Origin: JAWCQZ01 sp038869515 [NCBI: Halobacteria archaeon]
GTDB lineage: Archaea; Halobacteriota; Syntropharchaeia; JACQPP01
Direction: 5' to 3'
Length of the DNA stretch: 64,000 nucleotides
Assembly (NCBI GenBank): GCA_038869515.1
Contig: JAWCQZ010000005.1
Coordinates: 1-64,000 of the forward strand
Numbering within the stretch: the first letter of the stretch is position 1; each line of letters opens with the position of its first letter. The notes beneath the pieces were generated by a model. That model saw nothing but the letters and a program-made list of their open reading frames with translations. It searched no databases and was not told the origin of the DNA. A program made the position numbers and the translations under genes. Positions 48,876 through 57,523 of the stretch are shown in pieces.

Positions 48876-49820
48876 TTACTCCCGCAGGCTCCGGTGCCAC
48901 CGGATCACGTCAGCGAGCCCCTGTTCCAAGGGGACCCGAGGCCGGTAGCACAGGTCCCGTCGAGCCCGGCCGATGTCGGCGCGGGTTCGCTGAGAGGGCG
49001 GTCCTTTTTTTCGAGTTGGCTTCAGGTCGGCCCGCCCGGCGGCATGGGCCACGGACCGCCAAAGATCGCTGAGGGAGGTCTCGGTTCCGGTCCCCACGTT
49101 GTAGGCGGGGCCCACCCGGGCCCGGGTGCCGGCGGCCACGAGGGCTTGCGCCGCATCGGAGACGTGGACGAAATCAAAGGTCGCCTTCCCATCGCCGAAG
49201 ATGGTCGGGGACTCTCCCGCGAGGGCCTTCTCGACGAAGGCGGGGACCACCGGCTGGACCGTGGGGGTGACCCGCTGGCCCGGCCCGTAGATGTTGAAAA
49301 ACCGGAGCGCGGTGAAGGAGAGGCCCGACGCCTCCATCTCCCGCCGCCCGAACATCTCGCCCGAGACCTTGGTGGCGGCGTAGACGGAAAAGGGCCGGAG
49401 GGGGTCGTCTTCCTTCACTGGCAATCTGTCGGGGCGGCCGTAGACCGTGGCGGAGGAGGCGAAGACCATGCGGCGGGCCCCCGCCTCGGCGGCGGCCCGG
49501 GCCACCCGGTAGGTCCCGTGGACGTTGAAGTCGATGGCCGCTGCCGGGTCCCGGGCGCACTGGGCGACCTGCATGGCCGCGAGATGGAACACGGTTTGGA
49601 CCCCCCGGGCCCCGCCCTCCAGGACCACGGGGTCCCGGACATCGCCCTTCAAAAACCGGATATTTCCCCCCCTTGACCATGCACGCTTCTGCTGCGGACG
49701 GGGCTCTACGACATCCATCACCCGGACCTCTCCGCCTCGTGCCAGGAGCGCCTGGACGAGATGGGCGCCGAGGAACCCGAGGCCGCCGGTGACGAGGCAG
49801 GGGCCGCGGGACATAGGCAT
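48876..49820 (-). CDS. NAD-dependent nucleotide-sugar epimerase (extended SDR)
   Basis: The 314-residue protein has VTGGLGFLGAHLVQALL, the catalytic SSATVYGRPD and YAATKVSGE motifs, FFNIYGPGQR and FDFVHVSDAAQAL, typical of UDP-glucose/UDP-GlcNAc 4-epimerases. A TATA box (GAATTTAAG on the minus strand, centre near 49845) lies 25 bases before ATG 49820; ATG 49814 is an alternative. It is the first gene of the operon that runs to the aminotransferase. Confidence 0.85.
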   Translation of the reverse strand: MPMSRGPCLVTGGLGFLGAHLVQALLARGGEVRVMDVVEPRPQQKRAWSRGGNIRFLKGDVRDPVVLEGGARGVQTVFHLAAMQVAQCARDPAAAIDFNVHGTYRVARAAAEAGARRMVFASSATVYGRPDRLPVKEDDPLRPFSVYAATKVSGEMFGRREMEASGLSFTALRFFNIYGPGQRVTPTVQPVVPAFVEKALAGESPTIFGDGKATFDFVHVSDAAQALVAAGTRARVGPAYNVGTGTETSLSDLWRSVAHAAGRADLKPTRKKGPPSQRTRADIGRARRDLCYRPRVPLEQGLADVIRWHRSLRE

Positions 49821-49896
49821 CGGCCATGTTCCCGTCGGCGGCTTAAATTCCGTGTCCAACCCCCCTATTCCTCATTCCCTCCCAAATATCCCCGAG

Positions 49897-49906
49897 AGTT
49901 TATGGT
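49897..49906 (+). promoter_or_regulatory. TATA box of the nucleotide-sugar dehydrogenase gene
   Basis: AGTTTATGG is centred 27 bases before the ATG at 49929. It is the divergent partner of the epimerase promoter at about 49845, so both operons start from this 108-base gap. Confidence 0.5.
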
Positions 49907-49928
49907 GAACCGGGACCACTGACCTCCG

Positions 49929-51200
49929 ATGCGCATCGCCGTATTCGGCCTCGGCTACGTGGGGTGCGTCACCGCCGCCTGCCTCGCTTCCGAGGGGCAC
50001 CGGGTGACCGGCGTGGACGTGAGTTCAGCCAAGGTCCGCGCCGTGAACAGGGGCGAAGCCACGGTGGAGGAGCCCGGCCTCGCCTCCCGGGTCCGCGCGT
50101 CGGTCCGCAGAGGGCTTCTCTCGGCCACCGAGGACGGGCCGGCTGCAGCCCGGGCCGCCGGCCTCTCCCTCATCTGCGTCGGGACCCCGGGGGGGCCGGA
50201 CGGGAGGCCCGACCTGCGGGCGCTGGAAGCGACCGGCGAGGCCATCGGCCGGGGCATCCGCGACCGCAAGGGCCGGCCCGTGGTGGTCGTCCGGAGCACC
50301 GTCCCTCCCGGGACCACCGAGGGGCGGCTGGCGCCCCTCCTCGCCCGCGCCTCGGGACGCGTCCCCGGGAAGGGCTTCGCGGTGGCGGTGAACCCCGAGT
50401 TCATGCGGGAGGGGAGCTCGATCCGCGACTACTATCGCCCTTCCCGGGTTCTCATCGGCGCGAGCGACCGGGCTGCCGCGGCCCGGGTCCGGGAGCTCTA
50501 CCGGAAGGTGAAGGCGGAGGCGGTGGTGACCGACCTCCGCACCGCCGAGATGGTCAAGTACGCCGACAACGCCTTCCACGGAATCAAGGTCGCCTTCGCC
50601 AACGAGATCGGGGCCCTGGCGCAGTCGTTCGGTGTGGACGGCTCCCGGCTCATGGAGATTTTCGTCCGCGACACGAAGCTGAATCTCTCCCCCTGCTACC
50701 TCCGGCCCGGCATGCCCTACGGGGGCTCCTGCATCCCGAAGGACACCCGGGCCCTCGTCTCCGCGGCGCGCGAGAAAGGCATCCCGGCCCCGGTGCTGGA
50801 AGGGAGCCTGGCCAGCAACGCGAAGCACAAGGAGCGCCTCGCCTCGTTCCTGGCGGACCAGGGGAAGGAGCCGGTGGGCCTCGTGGGCCTCGCCTTCAAG
50901 TCGGGGACCGACGACTTCCGGGAGAGCGCTCCCCTCGACATCGCCGCCGCCCTCCTCCGCCGCGGGGTGAGGGTGAAGCTCTGCGACCCCCGGCTGGCCG
51001 ACGGGCGGCTGACCGGCGCGAACCGGAAATATGTGGAGCAGCGGCTGCCCGACTACCGCCGCCACCTCGCCTCTCTGGAGCAGGTCGCGGCGTGGTGCCC
51101 CCTGGTGGTGGTGATGACCTGGCCCGAGGCCCTGGAGAGGCTCGCGGGAAAATCCTCCCGGGGCCGAGCCCTCCTCAATTGGACCGGGAGCCCCCGCTGA
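49929..51200 (+). CDS. UDP-glucose/GDP-mannose 6-dehydrogenase
   Basis: The 423-residue enzyme oxidises a nucleotide sugar to its uronic acid. NAD-binding GLGYVGCVTAACLA is at the start, NPEFMREGSSIRDYYRPSRV and EMVKYADNAFHGIKVAFANEIG follow, and the catalytic Cys is in PGMPYGGSCIPKD near residue 263. The GGSCxPKD and Phe/Tyr-rich sequence is closest to the AlgD (GDP-mannose) branch. It shares four bases with the next gene. Confidence 0.9.
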   Translation: MRIAVFGLGYVGCVTAACLASEGHRVTGVDVSSAKVRAVNRGEATVEEPGLASRVRASVRRGLLSATEDGPAAARAAGLSLICVGTPGGPDGRPDLRALEATGEAIGRGIRDRKGRPVVVVRSTVPPGTTEGRLAPLLARASGRVPGKGFAVAVNPEFMREGSSIRDYYRPSRVLIGASDRAAAARVRELYRKVKAEAVVTDLRTAEMVKYADNAFHGIKVAFANEIGALAQSFGVDGSRLMEIFVRDTKLNLSPCYLRPGMPYGGSCIPKDTRALVSAAREKGIPAPVLEGSLASNAKHKERLASFLADQGKEPVGLVGLAFKSGTDDFRESAPLDIAAALLRRGVRVKLCDPRLADGRLTGANRKYVEQRLPDYRRHLASLEQVAAWCPLVVVMTWPEALERLAGKSSRGRALLNWTGSPR

Positions 51201-52054
51201 TGCTCCAGATTCCCCACGCCTCCGACTCCCCGTGGAAGAACCTCTACTTCCGGACCTTCGGCTATCCCCACATCGGGGACCACCTCCGGGCGGAGGCGAT
51301 GTTCGACCTGGTGGACTGGCCCCCGGGGGCCCTCATCCTCGACGCCGGGTGCGGGCAGGGGCTCTTCTCCTACGAGATGCTCAAGCGCGGCTACCGGGTG
51401 GTGATGACCGACTGGCTCGGGGAGGCGAAGCCCGAGACCCTGCGCGGCATGGCCCGCGCCTTCCGGAAGGGGCGCGCCCCCTTCCGCTTCATCGGGTCGG
51501 ACCTGCGGAGACTCCCGTTCCGCGGCGACACCTTCGACGGCGTCCTCTGCTCCGATGTCCTCGAGCACATCCCCGAGGACGAGGCCGCCCTGGCTGAACT
51601 GGTCCGTGTCGTCAAACCGGGCGGCGCGCTCGTCATCTCGACCCCCGCGGCCGGAATCCACAAGGGGCGGTTCAAGGGGGTTTTCCGGTGGCTTGTCGCC
51701 CGCACCCCGGTGCGCCACCTCCCGTTCTGGGACCTGGTCTACCTCTACCCCGGCTCCATGATGCGCTCGAAGGGCCACCTGCGGGAATACACGCCCGCGC
51801 TCTGGAAGGAGAAGGCGGAGAGGGCGGGCCTCCGTTTCGAGGAGTTCCGGTGGGAGTTCAAGGTCTTCGGATCGTTCGCGCTCGAAGTGGCCCACTCCTT
51901 CAAGCCCCTCCACCTCCCCGGCCCGGCCCAGGCCCTCTACTTCGTGCTGGTCAAGCCCTGGACCGCCCTCGACCGCTTCCTCCCCGCCCGCGGAACGGGG
52001 GTCGCCTTCCGGGCCCGCAAATCTGCGAGCGGGGTCGGTGGCTCGCGATTTTAG
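51200..52054 (+). CDS. Class I SAM-dependent methyltransferase
   Basis: The 284-residue protein has motif I LILDAGCGQGLFSYEMLKRG near residue 50 and a VLCSDVLEHIPEDE motif IV with VVKPGGALVISTP. Its start overlaps the sugar dehydrogenase stop (TGATG), so the product may be methylated on the uronic acid or another sugar of the glycan. The C-terminal third is unusual for small methyltransferases and rich in aromatic residues. Confidence 0.85.
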   Translation: MLQIPHASDSPWKNLYFRTFGYPHIGDHLRAEAMFDLVDWPPGALILDAGCGQGLFSYEMLKRGYRVVMTDWLGEAKPETLRGMARAFRKGRAPFRFIGSDLRRLPFRGDTFDGVLCSDVLEHIPEDEAALAELVRVVKPGGALVISTPAAGIHKGRFKGVFRWLVARTPVRHLPFWDLVYLYPGSMMRSKGHLREYTPALWKEKAERAGLRFEEFRWEFKVFGSFALEVAHSFKPLHLPGPAQALYFVLVKPWTALDRFLPARGTGVAFRARKSASGVGGSRF

Positions 52055-52089
52055 GACCCGCATCGGGCGCCCCGCCTACTATATAAGGA

Positions 52090-52113
52090 CAAATGGGACA
52101 ACACTTAAATACG
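52090..52113 (+). promoter_or_regulatory. Promoter of the B12-binding radical SAM gene
   Basis: CAAATGGG, ACAACA and TTAAATAC follow the same order as the promoter at 44120-44143. A second TATA-like CTATATAAGG lies upstream at 52078-52087. The TATA centre near 52108 gives a start near 52134 and a leader of about 15 bases containing GAGG. Confidence 0.5.
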
Positions 52114-52148
52114 CAAGAAAAAGCGGTCACAAGCGAGGAAACTCCGTC

Positions 52149-53774
52149 ATGAAAACACTGCTCATCCGGCCCCCCTACATGGTTGAGCGCTATGAGCCCC
52201 CGCTTGGCATCTGCTACCTGGCGGGTTATCTGAAGGCCCACGGGAAGGAGGTCGAGATCCTCGACGGCGAGGTGGACCTCACCGTGGAAGACATCATCCG
52301 CGAGATGCGGCAGCGCAAGCCCGACATCGTGGGCATCTCGATGCTCACCTACGACCGCTTCGCGGGGTACCGAATCGCCAAGGCCGCGAAGGAGGCGGGC
52401 GCGTTCGTGGTCGTCGGCAACGTGCACCCGACCTTCACCGACCGGGAGACCCTCCAGGAACACCCTTACATTGACGCGGTGGTCCGCCACGAAGGGGAGG
52501 CGACCCTGCTGGAACTGGTCCAGCGCTTGGAGGCCGGGAAGCCCGTGGACGACGTGCAGGGCCTCACCTTCCGGAACTCCGGCGGCGAAATCATCCAGAA
52601 CCCAGAGCGCGAGCTGCTGCCCGACGTGGACAAACTGCCCTACCCCGCCTACGACCTGGTCCCCATGAAGAAGTACCGCTACCACGCCGTCTTCGCCTCC
52701 CGGGGCTGCCCCTACAAGTGCATCTTCTGCTCCTCCCCCAACTTCTGGCTCCGCAAAGTCCGCTACCGGACCCCGGTCCAGGTGGTGAACGAGATCGAAC
52801 TCCTCCTCACGAAGTACGGCAAGAAGGACGTCCACTTCAAGGACGACGTCTTCACGATGAAGAAGCAGTGGGTGACCGAAATCCTGAACGAGATGCAGCG
52901 GCGGAACATCCGGACCCGATGGGAGTGCATGGGCCGGGTCAACAACGTGGACCCCGAGTTCCTCCACTTCATCAGGAAGATGGGCTGCGCCCAGATCGAG
53001 TACGGCGTCGAGTCGGGCGACCCCGAACTGATGGAGGCCATCGAGAAGTCCATCTCCCCCGAGAAGGCCCTCAAGGCCCTCGCCGCCAGCCACGAGGCGG
53101 GCATCCACGTCGGGACCTTCTTCATGATCGGCCACCCCGGCGAGACTCTCCAGAGCGCCGAGAGGACCTTCGACTTCGCCCTCCAGTTGCGCCCCTACAC
53201 CTGGACCTTCAGCCCCGCCGACATCCTGCCGGGGACCAAGATGGAGGCCATCGCCCGGGAGAGGGGGCTCATGGACGGCTTCTCATGGAGCGAGCCCGGC
53301 CTCAACACCAGCGGGGAGCCCATGCGCCGCTTCACCAACCCCGAGGTCCCGGAGGGCAAGATGGTGGAACTGGCCCACCGGTTCCACGCCCGGATGATTT
53401 TCTGCCGCCTTTTCGACATCCGCAGGCGCTCCGACTGGTGGGTTCTCTTCCGGGGCCCCATGACCCCCTACTACATCACGCCGCGGAGCCGGAAGGAACT
53501 CGGGTGGATGTGGGAGGACTTCCTCTACTCCATCCGCAAGTCCCCGTCCATCGGGCGGAAGGCCCTCGGGTTCGTGGTGCTGGTGCCCTTCACCGCCCGC
53601 TTCCTCGGCAACAGCTTCAAGCGCCTCGCCATCCGGACCCTTGAGCACCTGCCCGGCGGCCGCCGGACCAAGGTGAACCCCAAACTCCTCTCCGGGGCCA
53701 CCGACCACGGCTCGGTGATGTACATGGGCAAGCGGGACCTCGAGGTCATCGCCGGGCCCCCGCCCCAGAACTAA
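52149..53774 (+). CDS. B12-binding domain radical SAM protein
   Basis: The 541-residue protein has an N-terminal cobalamin-binding-like Rossmann domain (ADIVGISMLTYDRFAGY; VVGNVHPTFTD; VVRHEGEATLLEL) and the radical SAM motif CPYKCIFC near residue 190. A GxGxxG-like IGHPGET follows at residue 322. Members catalyse methyl transfer, C-C bond formation or sugar and lipid remodelling. No exact lipid- or glycan-modifying subgroup can be named. Both this gene and the SPASM radical SAM gene are in the glycan island and share promoter features. Confidence 0.85.
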   Translation: MKTLLIRPPYMVERYEPPLGICYLAGYLKAHGKEVEILDGEVDLTVEDIIREMRQRKPDIVGISMLTYDRFAGYRIAKAAKEAGAFVVVGNVHPTFTDRETLQEHPYIDAVVRHEGEATLLELVQRLEAGKPVDDVQGLTFRNSGGEIIQNPERELLPDVDKLPYPAYDLVPMKKYRYHAVFASRGCPYKCIFCSSPNFWLRKVRYRTPVQVVNEIELLLTKYGKKDVHFKDDVFTMKKQWVTEILNEMQRRNIRTRWECMGRVNNVDPEFLHFIRKMGCAQIEYGVESGDPELMEAIEKSISPEKALKALAASHEAGIHVGTFFMIGHPGETLQSAERTFDFALQLRPYTWTFSPADILPGTKMEAIARERGLMDGFSWSEPGLNTSGEPMRRFTNPEVPEGKMVELAHRFHARMIFCRLFDIRRRSDWWVLFRGPMTPYYITPRSRKELGWMWEDFLYSIRKSPSIGRKALGFVVLVPFTARFLGNSFKRLAIRTLEHLPGGRRTKVNPKLLSGATDHGSVMYMGKRDLEVIAGPPPQN

Positions 53775-53780
53775 GCCGCG

Positions 53781-54893
53781 CTACTTCGGATAGTCCAGCA
53801 GCACCCCGACGACCCCGGGCTGCCCCAGCCGCCGGTAGGCCTCCGCGGCCCGCTCGAGCGGGAAACGGTCGGTGACGAGAGGCTTCACGTCGACGCGGCC
53901 CCGGGCGAGCAGGTCGAGGAATGCCTCCATGTTCCGGTTCGCGGTCCAGCGGACGTGGGTGAACGGGTAATCCACGCCCCCCTCCTCGTAGAGCGGGTCG
54001 TAGCGCCCCGGGCCGTAGCCCCGGGCACCCACGACTTCAATCTCCCTGGCGAAGAGTCCCGCGCGCTGGAGGTCCCACTCGACGTTCCCCACAACCACAA
54101 GGCGGCCTCGCGGCCGCAGCAGACCGCCGGCCAGCGTGAGGAGGTCGCTCCCCCCGCCGGAGGTGCAGAGGAAGAGCGCGTCGGCCCCGGCGCCCCCCGA
54201 CCAGCGGGTGACAGCGTCGGCGAGGCCGGGGTCGCCGAGGAGCGCCCCATCCCCACCCGCGCGCCTCGCCCGCTCCACCGCCTCGCCCTTCCGGGCCGCA
54301 CCGAAAACGAAAGCTCCCGAGGCGATGAGGAGTCGTGTCAGAACCTGGCCCACGAGTCCAAGGCCGACCACGACCGCGCGCTCCCCCACTTGGACCTTTC
54401 CCTGCCGCAGCGCGTGGAGGCCGATGGCGCCGAGGGTCGTGAAGGCGGCTTCTTCCTGCGGGAGCCCGGGAGGGACGCGCGCCGCCAGGTTCCGGGGAAC
54501 CGCCACCATTTCGGCATGGCAGGCGTAGCCGACGCCGCCGCAGGCGACCCGGTCGCCCGGCTTCAGGTCGGAGACCCCCTCGCCCACTGCTGTCACCTCC
54601 CCGGCGCAGGAGTAGCCGAGGGGTTGGCGCTTTTCCTTGGATTCCTGGAGTTTCCCGATGACCGCCTTCGGCCCCTCCCGCAGAACGGCTCCCGCCATTT
54701 CACGGGCCAGCCCGGGGTTCTTGCGAAGTTTCGCGAAGAGCCCCTCCGAGGCCGCGGCCACCGCCCGAGCCTCGGTGCCCCGGCTCACCACGGAGTGGGC
54801 GTTCCGGACCACGGCGAAACCCGGACGCGGCTCGGGGTCCGGGACCTCCTCGATGCGGACCTGGCCATCGCCGTCGAGGAAGACCTGCTTCAT
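53781..54893 (-). CDS. MDR-type oxidoreductase (alcohol dehydrogenase-like, zinc ligands not evident)
   Basis: The 370-residue protein has the medium-chain dehydrogenase layout: N-terminal GroES-like half (SVVSRGTEARAV, YSCAGEVTAVGEGVSDLKPGDRVAC) and a Rossmann half (GERAVVVGLGLVGQVLTRLL). The catalytic zinc cysteine of classical alcohol dehydrogenases is absent at SRGTE, as in bi-domain oxidoreductases found in polysaccharide clusters. It may reduce or dehydrate a sugar nucleotide. It ends 7 bases from the convergent radical SAM gene. Confidence 0.8.
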   Translation of the reverse strand: MKQVFLDGDGQVRIEEVPDPEPRPGFAVVRNAHSVVSRGTEARAVAAASEGLFAKLRKNPGLAREMAGAVLREGPKAVIGKLQESKEKRQPLGYSCAGEVTAVGEGVSDLKPGDRVACGGVGYACHAEMVAVPRNLAARVPPGLPQEEAAFTTLGAIGLHALRQGKVQVGERAVVVGLGLVGQVLTRLLIASGAFVFGAARKGEAVERARRAGGDGALLGDPGLADAVTRWSGGAGADALFLCTSGGGSDLLTLAGGLLRPRGRLVVVGNVEWDLQRAGLFAREIEVVGARGYGPGRYDPLYEEGGVDYPFTHVRWTANRNMEAFLDLLARGRVDVKPLVTDRFPLERAAEAYRRLGQPGVVGVLLDYPK

Positions 54894-54942
54894 GGATCCT
54901 CCATGGCCGGGAGCCTAAAATGGCTTGCCTTTTCTCTTCGGC

Positions 54943-56421
54943 TCATCGGTTCCAGAGTCGCTTCACGCACCCGCGCAGCCAGGCGCCAATACTGCTCGCC
55001 TCCTGTCGCATGAATGAAACCTCCTCCTTTCCCACGATTCCTCTCTGGAACAGCCAGCCGAGGTAGGCGACCCACGTGGCTGCGGTTATGGCGAGGCGCA
55101 TCCACCCGCTTGCCGCGATCCCAGTCCCGGCTTGGAGAACGGGCAGGAGAACCAGAACGGGGCCGGTGATCAACAGCGAAGACTTAAGGGGAAATCGGAA
55201 GTAGCCCCGGAGCATCCCGCTCCACAGAATCGCGGTCAGGAGAAACCCGATGGCAGCGGCCAAAGCCGCTCCTGGCCCATGCCACCTTGGGATGAGGAGG
55301 AACTGCAAGCCGCCAGCCGCAGCCACAGAGACCACTGCAGGAACCAGGAGCCTTCGAGTCTCTCCCACCGCAATGAGGGCGGTGTGGGTGAGGATGTAAA
55401 GACTTAAGGGGAACACCCAGTAAGTGAGGGCTTGGAGGACCGGGAGGGCGGAGACGTAAGCCGGCAGCAGGTAGCGGAGGAGTTCGCTTCCCAGGCCCAT
55501 GACCGGGATGAGGAGGAGTGCTTGGATGACCAGAGTGTACTTAATCGCCCCCTCGAAGTGCCTCTGGGCCTCCTGTGTGTTCCCTGCGGCCCAACTCCCC
55601 GAGACGTAGGGAAACATGCTGTGGCGGATGGACGTCGCCACGTTGCTCACCGGAAGCAGGAAGAGGAGAGCGGCGCTGTAGAAGCCCACCGTTTCGGAGG
55701 ACTCGAAAAACGCCAACGCGCCTCGGTCCAGGACGTGCAGGACTCCCAGAATCCCCCCGACAACCGTGAGCCAGAGGCTGAGGCGGACCATGAGACCCGT
55801 CTTCTCGATTTCCGCCAGTTTCATTTCCTTGCGGAGGGCCACAACGGCTAGGCCGGAGACCAGGCCCAAGGGGAGGATCCATGCCATCAGGACCCCTGCG
55901 ACTCCCCACGCCCGGAGGGCGGGGACCACGAGAGCCAAACTCAGGAGAGGGGGCAGAAACTGGGCGACCGCGTAGAGGCGGAATCGCTTGAGGCCCCGGA
56001 AGGCCCCGAGGGAGAGGTTGTAGAGAATGGCGAAGAAAATCGCTGGTGCGGTCAACTGCAGGAGAGGTGCCAAGGCGGGATCCTTGAATATGCGCCACGC
56101 CAGGAAGCCCGCCCCCAGGAAATATGCGAGCGCGACCGCCGCACCCACCACCACCGCGACGAAGAAGGCCCCCCGGAGGATGGGGGCGACGTCCTTCTCG
56201 TGGGTTTGCAGTTCCGGTATGACTCGGGTGAGGAGGGTGTCGAGGCTCAGGAGGCCCATCACGCCCATAATCGGAACCAGCAACAGTGCTTGGGTGTAGA
56301 GTCCGAAGCCCCCGGGTCCCAGGGAACGGGCCACGATGAGGTTGTAGGCCACTCCGGCGACAGCCATCACGAGCGTCCCTGCCCAGATTTGGGCGCCCCC
56401 TCGCATGAGGTCCTTCAGCAT
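54943..56421 (-). CDS. Wzx-like polysaccharide flippase (MOP superfamily)
   Basis: The 492-residue protein has about 13-14 hydrophobic helices and a typical N-terminal ASPMLKDLMRGGAQIWAGTLVMAVAGVAYNLIVARSLGPGGFGLYTQALL as in Wzx/MATE-like O-antigen transporters. It would flip lipid-linked oligosaccharides across the membrane. ATG 56421 lies about 34 bases after GATAAGG, giving a short leader; ATG 56448 lies too near that box. By eye this gene uses more A/T third positions than its neighbours. A 15-base sequence occurs twice in it (55186 and 55396) by codon coincidence. Confidence 0.85.
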   Translation of the reverse strand: MLKDLMRGGAQIWAGTLVMAVAGVAYNLIVARSLGPGGFGLYTQALLLVPIMGVMGLLSLDTLLTRVIPELQTHEKDVAPILRGAFFVAVVVGAAVALAYFLGAGFLAWRIFKDPALAPLLQLTAPAIFFAILYNLSLGAFRGLKRFRLYAVAQFLPPLLSLALVVPALRAWGVAGVLMAWILPLGLVSGLAVVALRKEMKLAEIEKTGLMVRLSLWLTVVGGILGVLHVLDRGALAFFESSETVGFYSAALLFLLPVSNVATSIRHSMFPYVSGSWAAGNTQEAQRHFEGAIKYTLVIQALLLIPVMGLGSELLRYLLPAYVSALPVLQALTYWVFPLSLYILTHTALIAVGETRRLLVPAVVSVAAAGGLQFLLIPRWHGPGAALAAAIGFLLTAILWSGMLRGYFRFPLKSSLLITGPVLVLLPVLQAGTGIAASGWMRLAITAATWVAYLGWLFQRGIVGKEEVSFMRQEASSIGAWLRGCVKRLWNR

Positions 56422-56510
56422 GGGCGACGCTGGTTCAAGGCGGGGCATATCCCTTATCCTCAATGGTATCGCTGGCGGTGGGCAAGCGGGGCCGGAACCG
56501 GGCTGGAGTT

Positions 56511-56526
56511 GGGGCGAACTATTTAG
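56511..56526 (+). promoter_or_regulatory. Promoter of the GT2 gene
   Basis: GGGGCGAACTATTTAG contains a TATA box centred 27 bases before the ATG at 56549, a leaderless arrangement. It shares GGGGC and AACTATTTAG with the carbamoyltransferase promoter. Confidence 0.5.
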
Positions 56527-56548
56527 TGGTCCCTCCCAACTGCCCCGG

Positions 56549-57520
56549 ATGCGTATTTCCGTGGCCGGTATTTTCTTCAACAACGGGACCACCGCCGGCC
56601 CCTGTATGGAGTCGCTCCTCGCGCTCCGGTGGCCCGACAAGGAGGTCATCGCGGTCTACGACACTGCCTCCCGTGACAACACGCTTGAAGTCCTTCGGAA
56701 ATACCGGGACCGCATCCACAAGTTCGTCGAGGTCCACGGGGTCGTGAACGCCCTCGCCTACAACGCCGCGGCCGAGGCCGCGACCGGGGATCTCGTGCTC
56801 ATCGCGGACGGCGACACCCTCTACGCGGAGGATTATCTGGAGCGCATCGCTCCCTGCGTCGGCGACGACCCGTGGGTGGCGGGCGCCCTGGGGCGCAAGC
56901 GCATCCACGAGCCCCGCACATGGTACCAGCGGCTGGCCGACCTCGACTACTCGGTCCGGATGCGGAAAGGGCGCTACTCCCCCTTCGCGTGCCACGTGTT
57001 CCGCCGGAAGACCCTCCTCGACATCGGCGGCTACTGGCCGAAGTGCGGGCCCACCGGCTGGCCCGACTACGACCTCGGGGTGCGCCTCCGGAAGCGCGGC
57101 TTCCGCATCGCATTCTGCGAGGAGGCGCGCTGGTTCGAGATCGAGCGGGCCAACCTCCGCCAGGAGTTCTGGCGCCACTTCCGGCGCGGGGCGAGTGTGG
57201 CGCGGACCGAGCCGAGCCCCGAGGCGCGCTGGGCCTTCCGCTACGGCGCGGCGCGGGCGTTCTATCCGGGGGCGGTGCCGCTCGCGCTCCTCCTCTCTCT
57301 TGCGATCCCTGCACCGTGGCGCTGGTTCTGGATCGCCGCGGCCTTCGCTCCCCTCGCCCACCTCGTCGGGCGTTATCTCTCCTGGGGGCTGCGCGACGGA
57401 ACTCCCCAGGCGGTCCTCTGGCCGCTGCTCGGATTTCTCTACCGCGACCCCGCCTTCGCGCTCGGCTACCTCCGGGGGCTCCTCGGGCCGCTCGGAATCG
57501 CGCGGCCGGGCCGGACCTGA
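56549..57520 (+). CDS. Glycosyltransferase family 2
   Basis: The 323-residue protein has ISVAGIFFNNGTTAGPCMESLLALRWPDKEVIAVYD and the DGD metal motif (LIADGDTLYAEDYLE), as in GT-A fold inverting enzymes. A KxGPTGWPDYDLGVRLRKRGFRIAFCEEARWFE block should form the acceptor region. The final 90 residues hold two to three hydrophobic helices, suggesting the catalytic domain is tethered to the membrane. It is followed 4 bases later by a GT4 gene. Confidence 0.85.
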   Translation: MRISVAGIFFNNGTTAGPCMESLLALRWPDKEVIAVYDTASRDNTLEVLRKYRDRIHKFVEVHGVVNALAYNAAAEAATGDLVLIADGDTLYAEDYLERIAPCVGDDPWVAGALGRKRIHEPRTWYQRLADLDYSVRMRKGRYSPFACHVFRRKTLLDIGGYWPKCGPTGWPDYDLGVRLRKRGFRIAFCEEARWFEIERANLRQEFWRHFRRGASVARTEPSPEARWAFRYGAARAFYPGAVPLALLLSLAIPAPWRWFWIAAAFAPLAHLVGRYLSWGLRDGTPQAVLWPLLGFLYRDPAFALGYLRGLLGPLGIARPGRT

Positions 57521-57523
57521 TCC

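Noticed and set aside
55183-55411. A 15-base exact direct repeat inside the Wzx-like gene
   Set aside because: It lies in frame within two Phe-Pro-Leu codons plus neighbours and can be explained by codon choice; there is no mobile-element signature.
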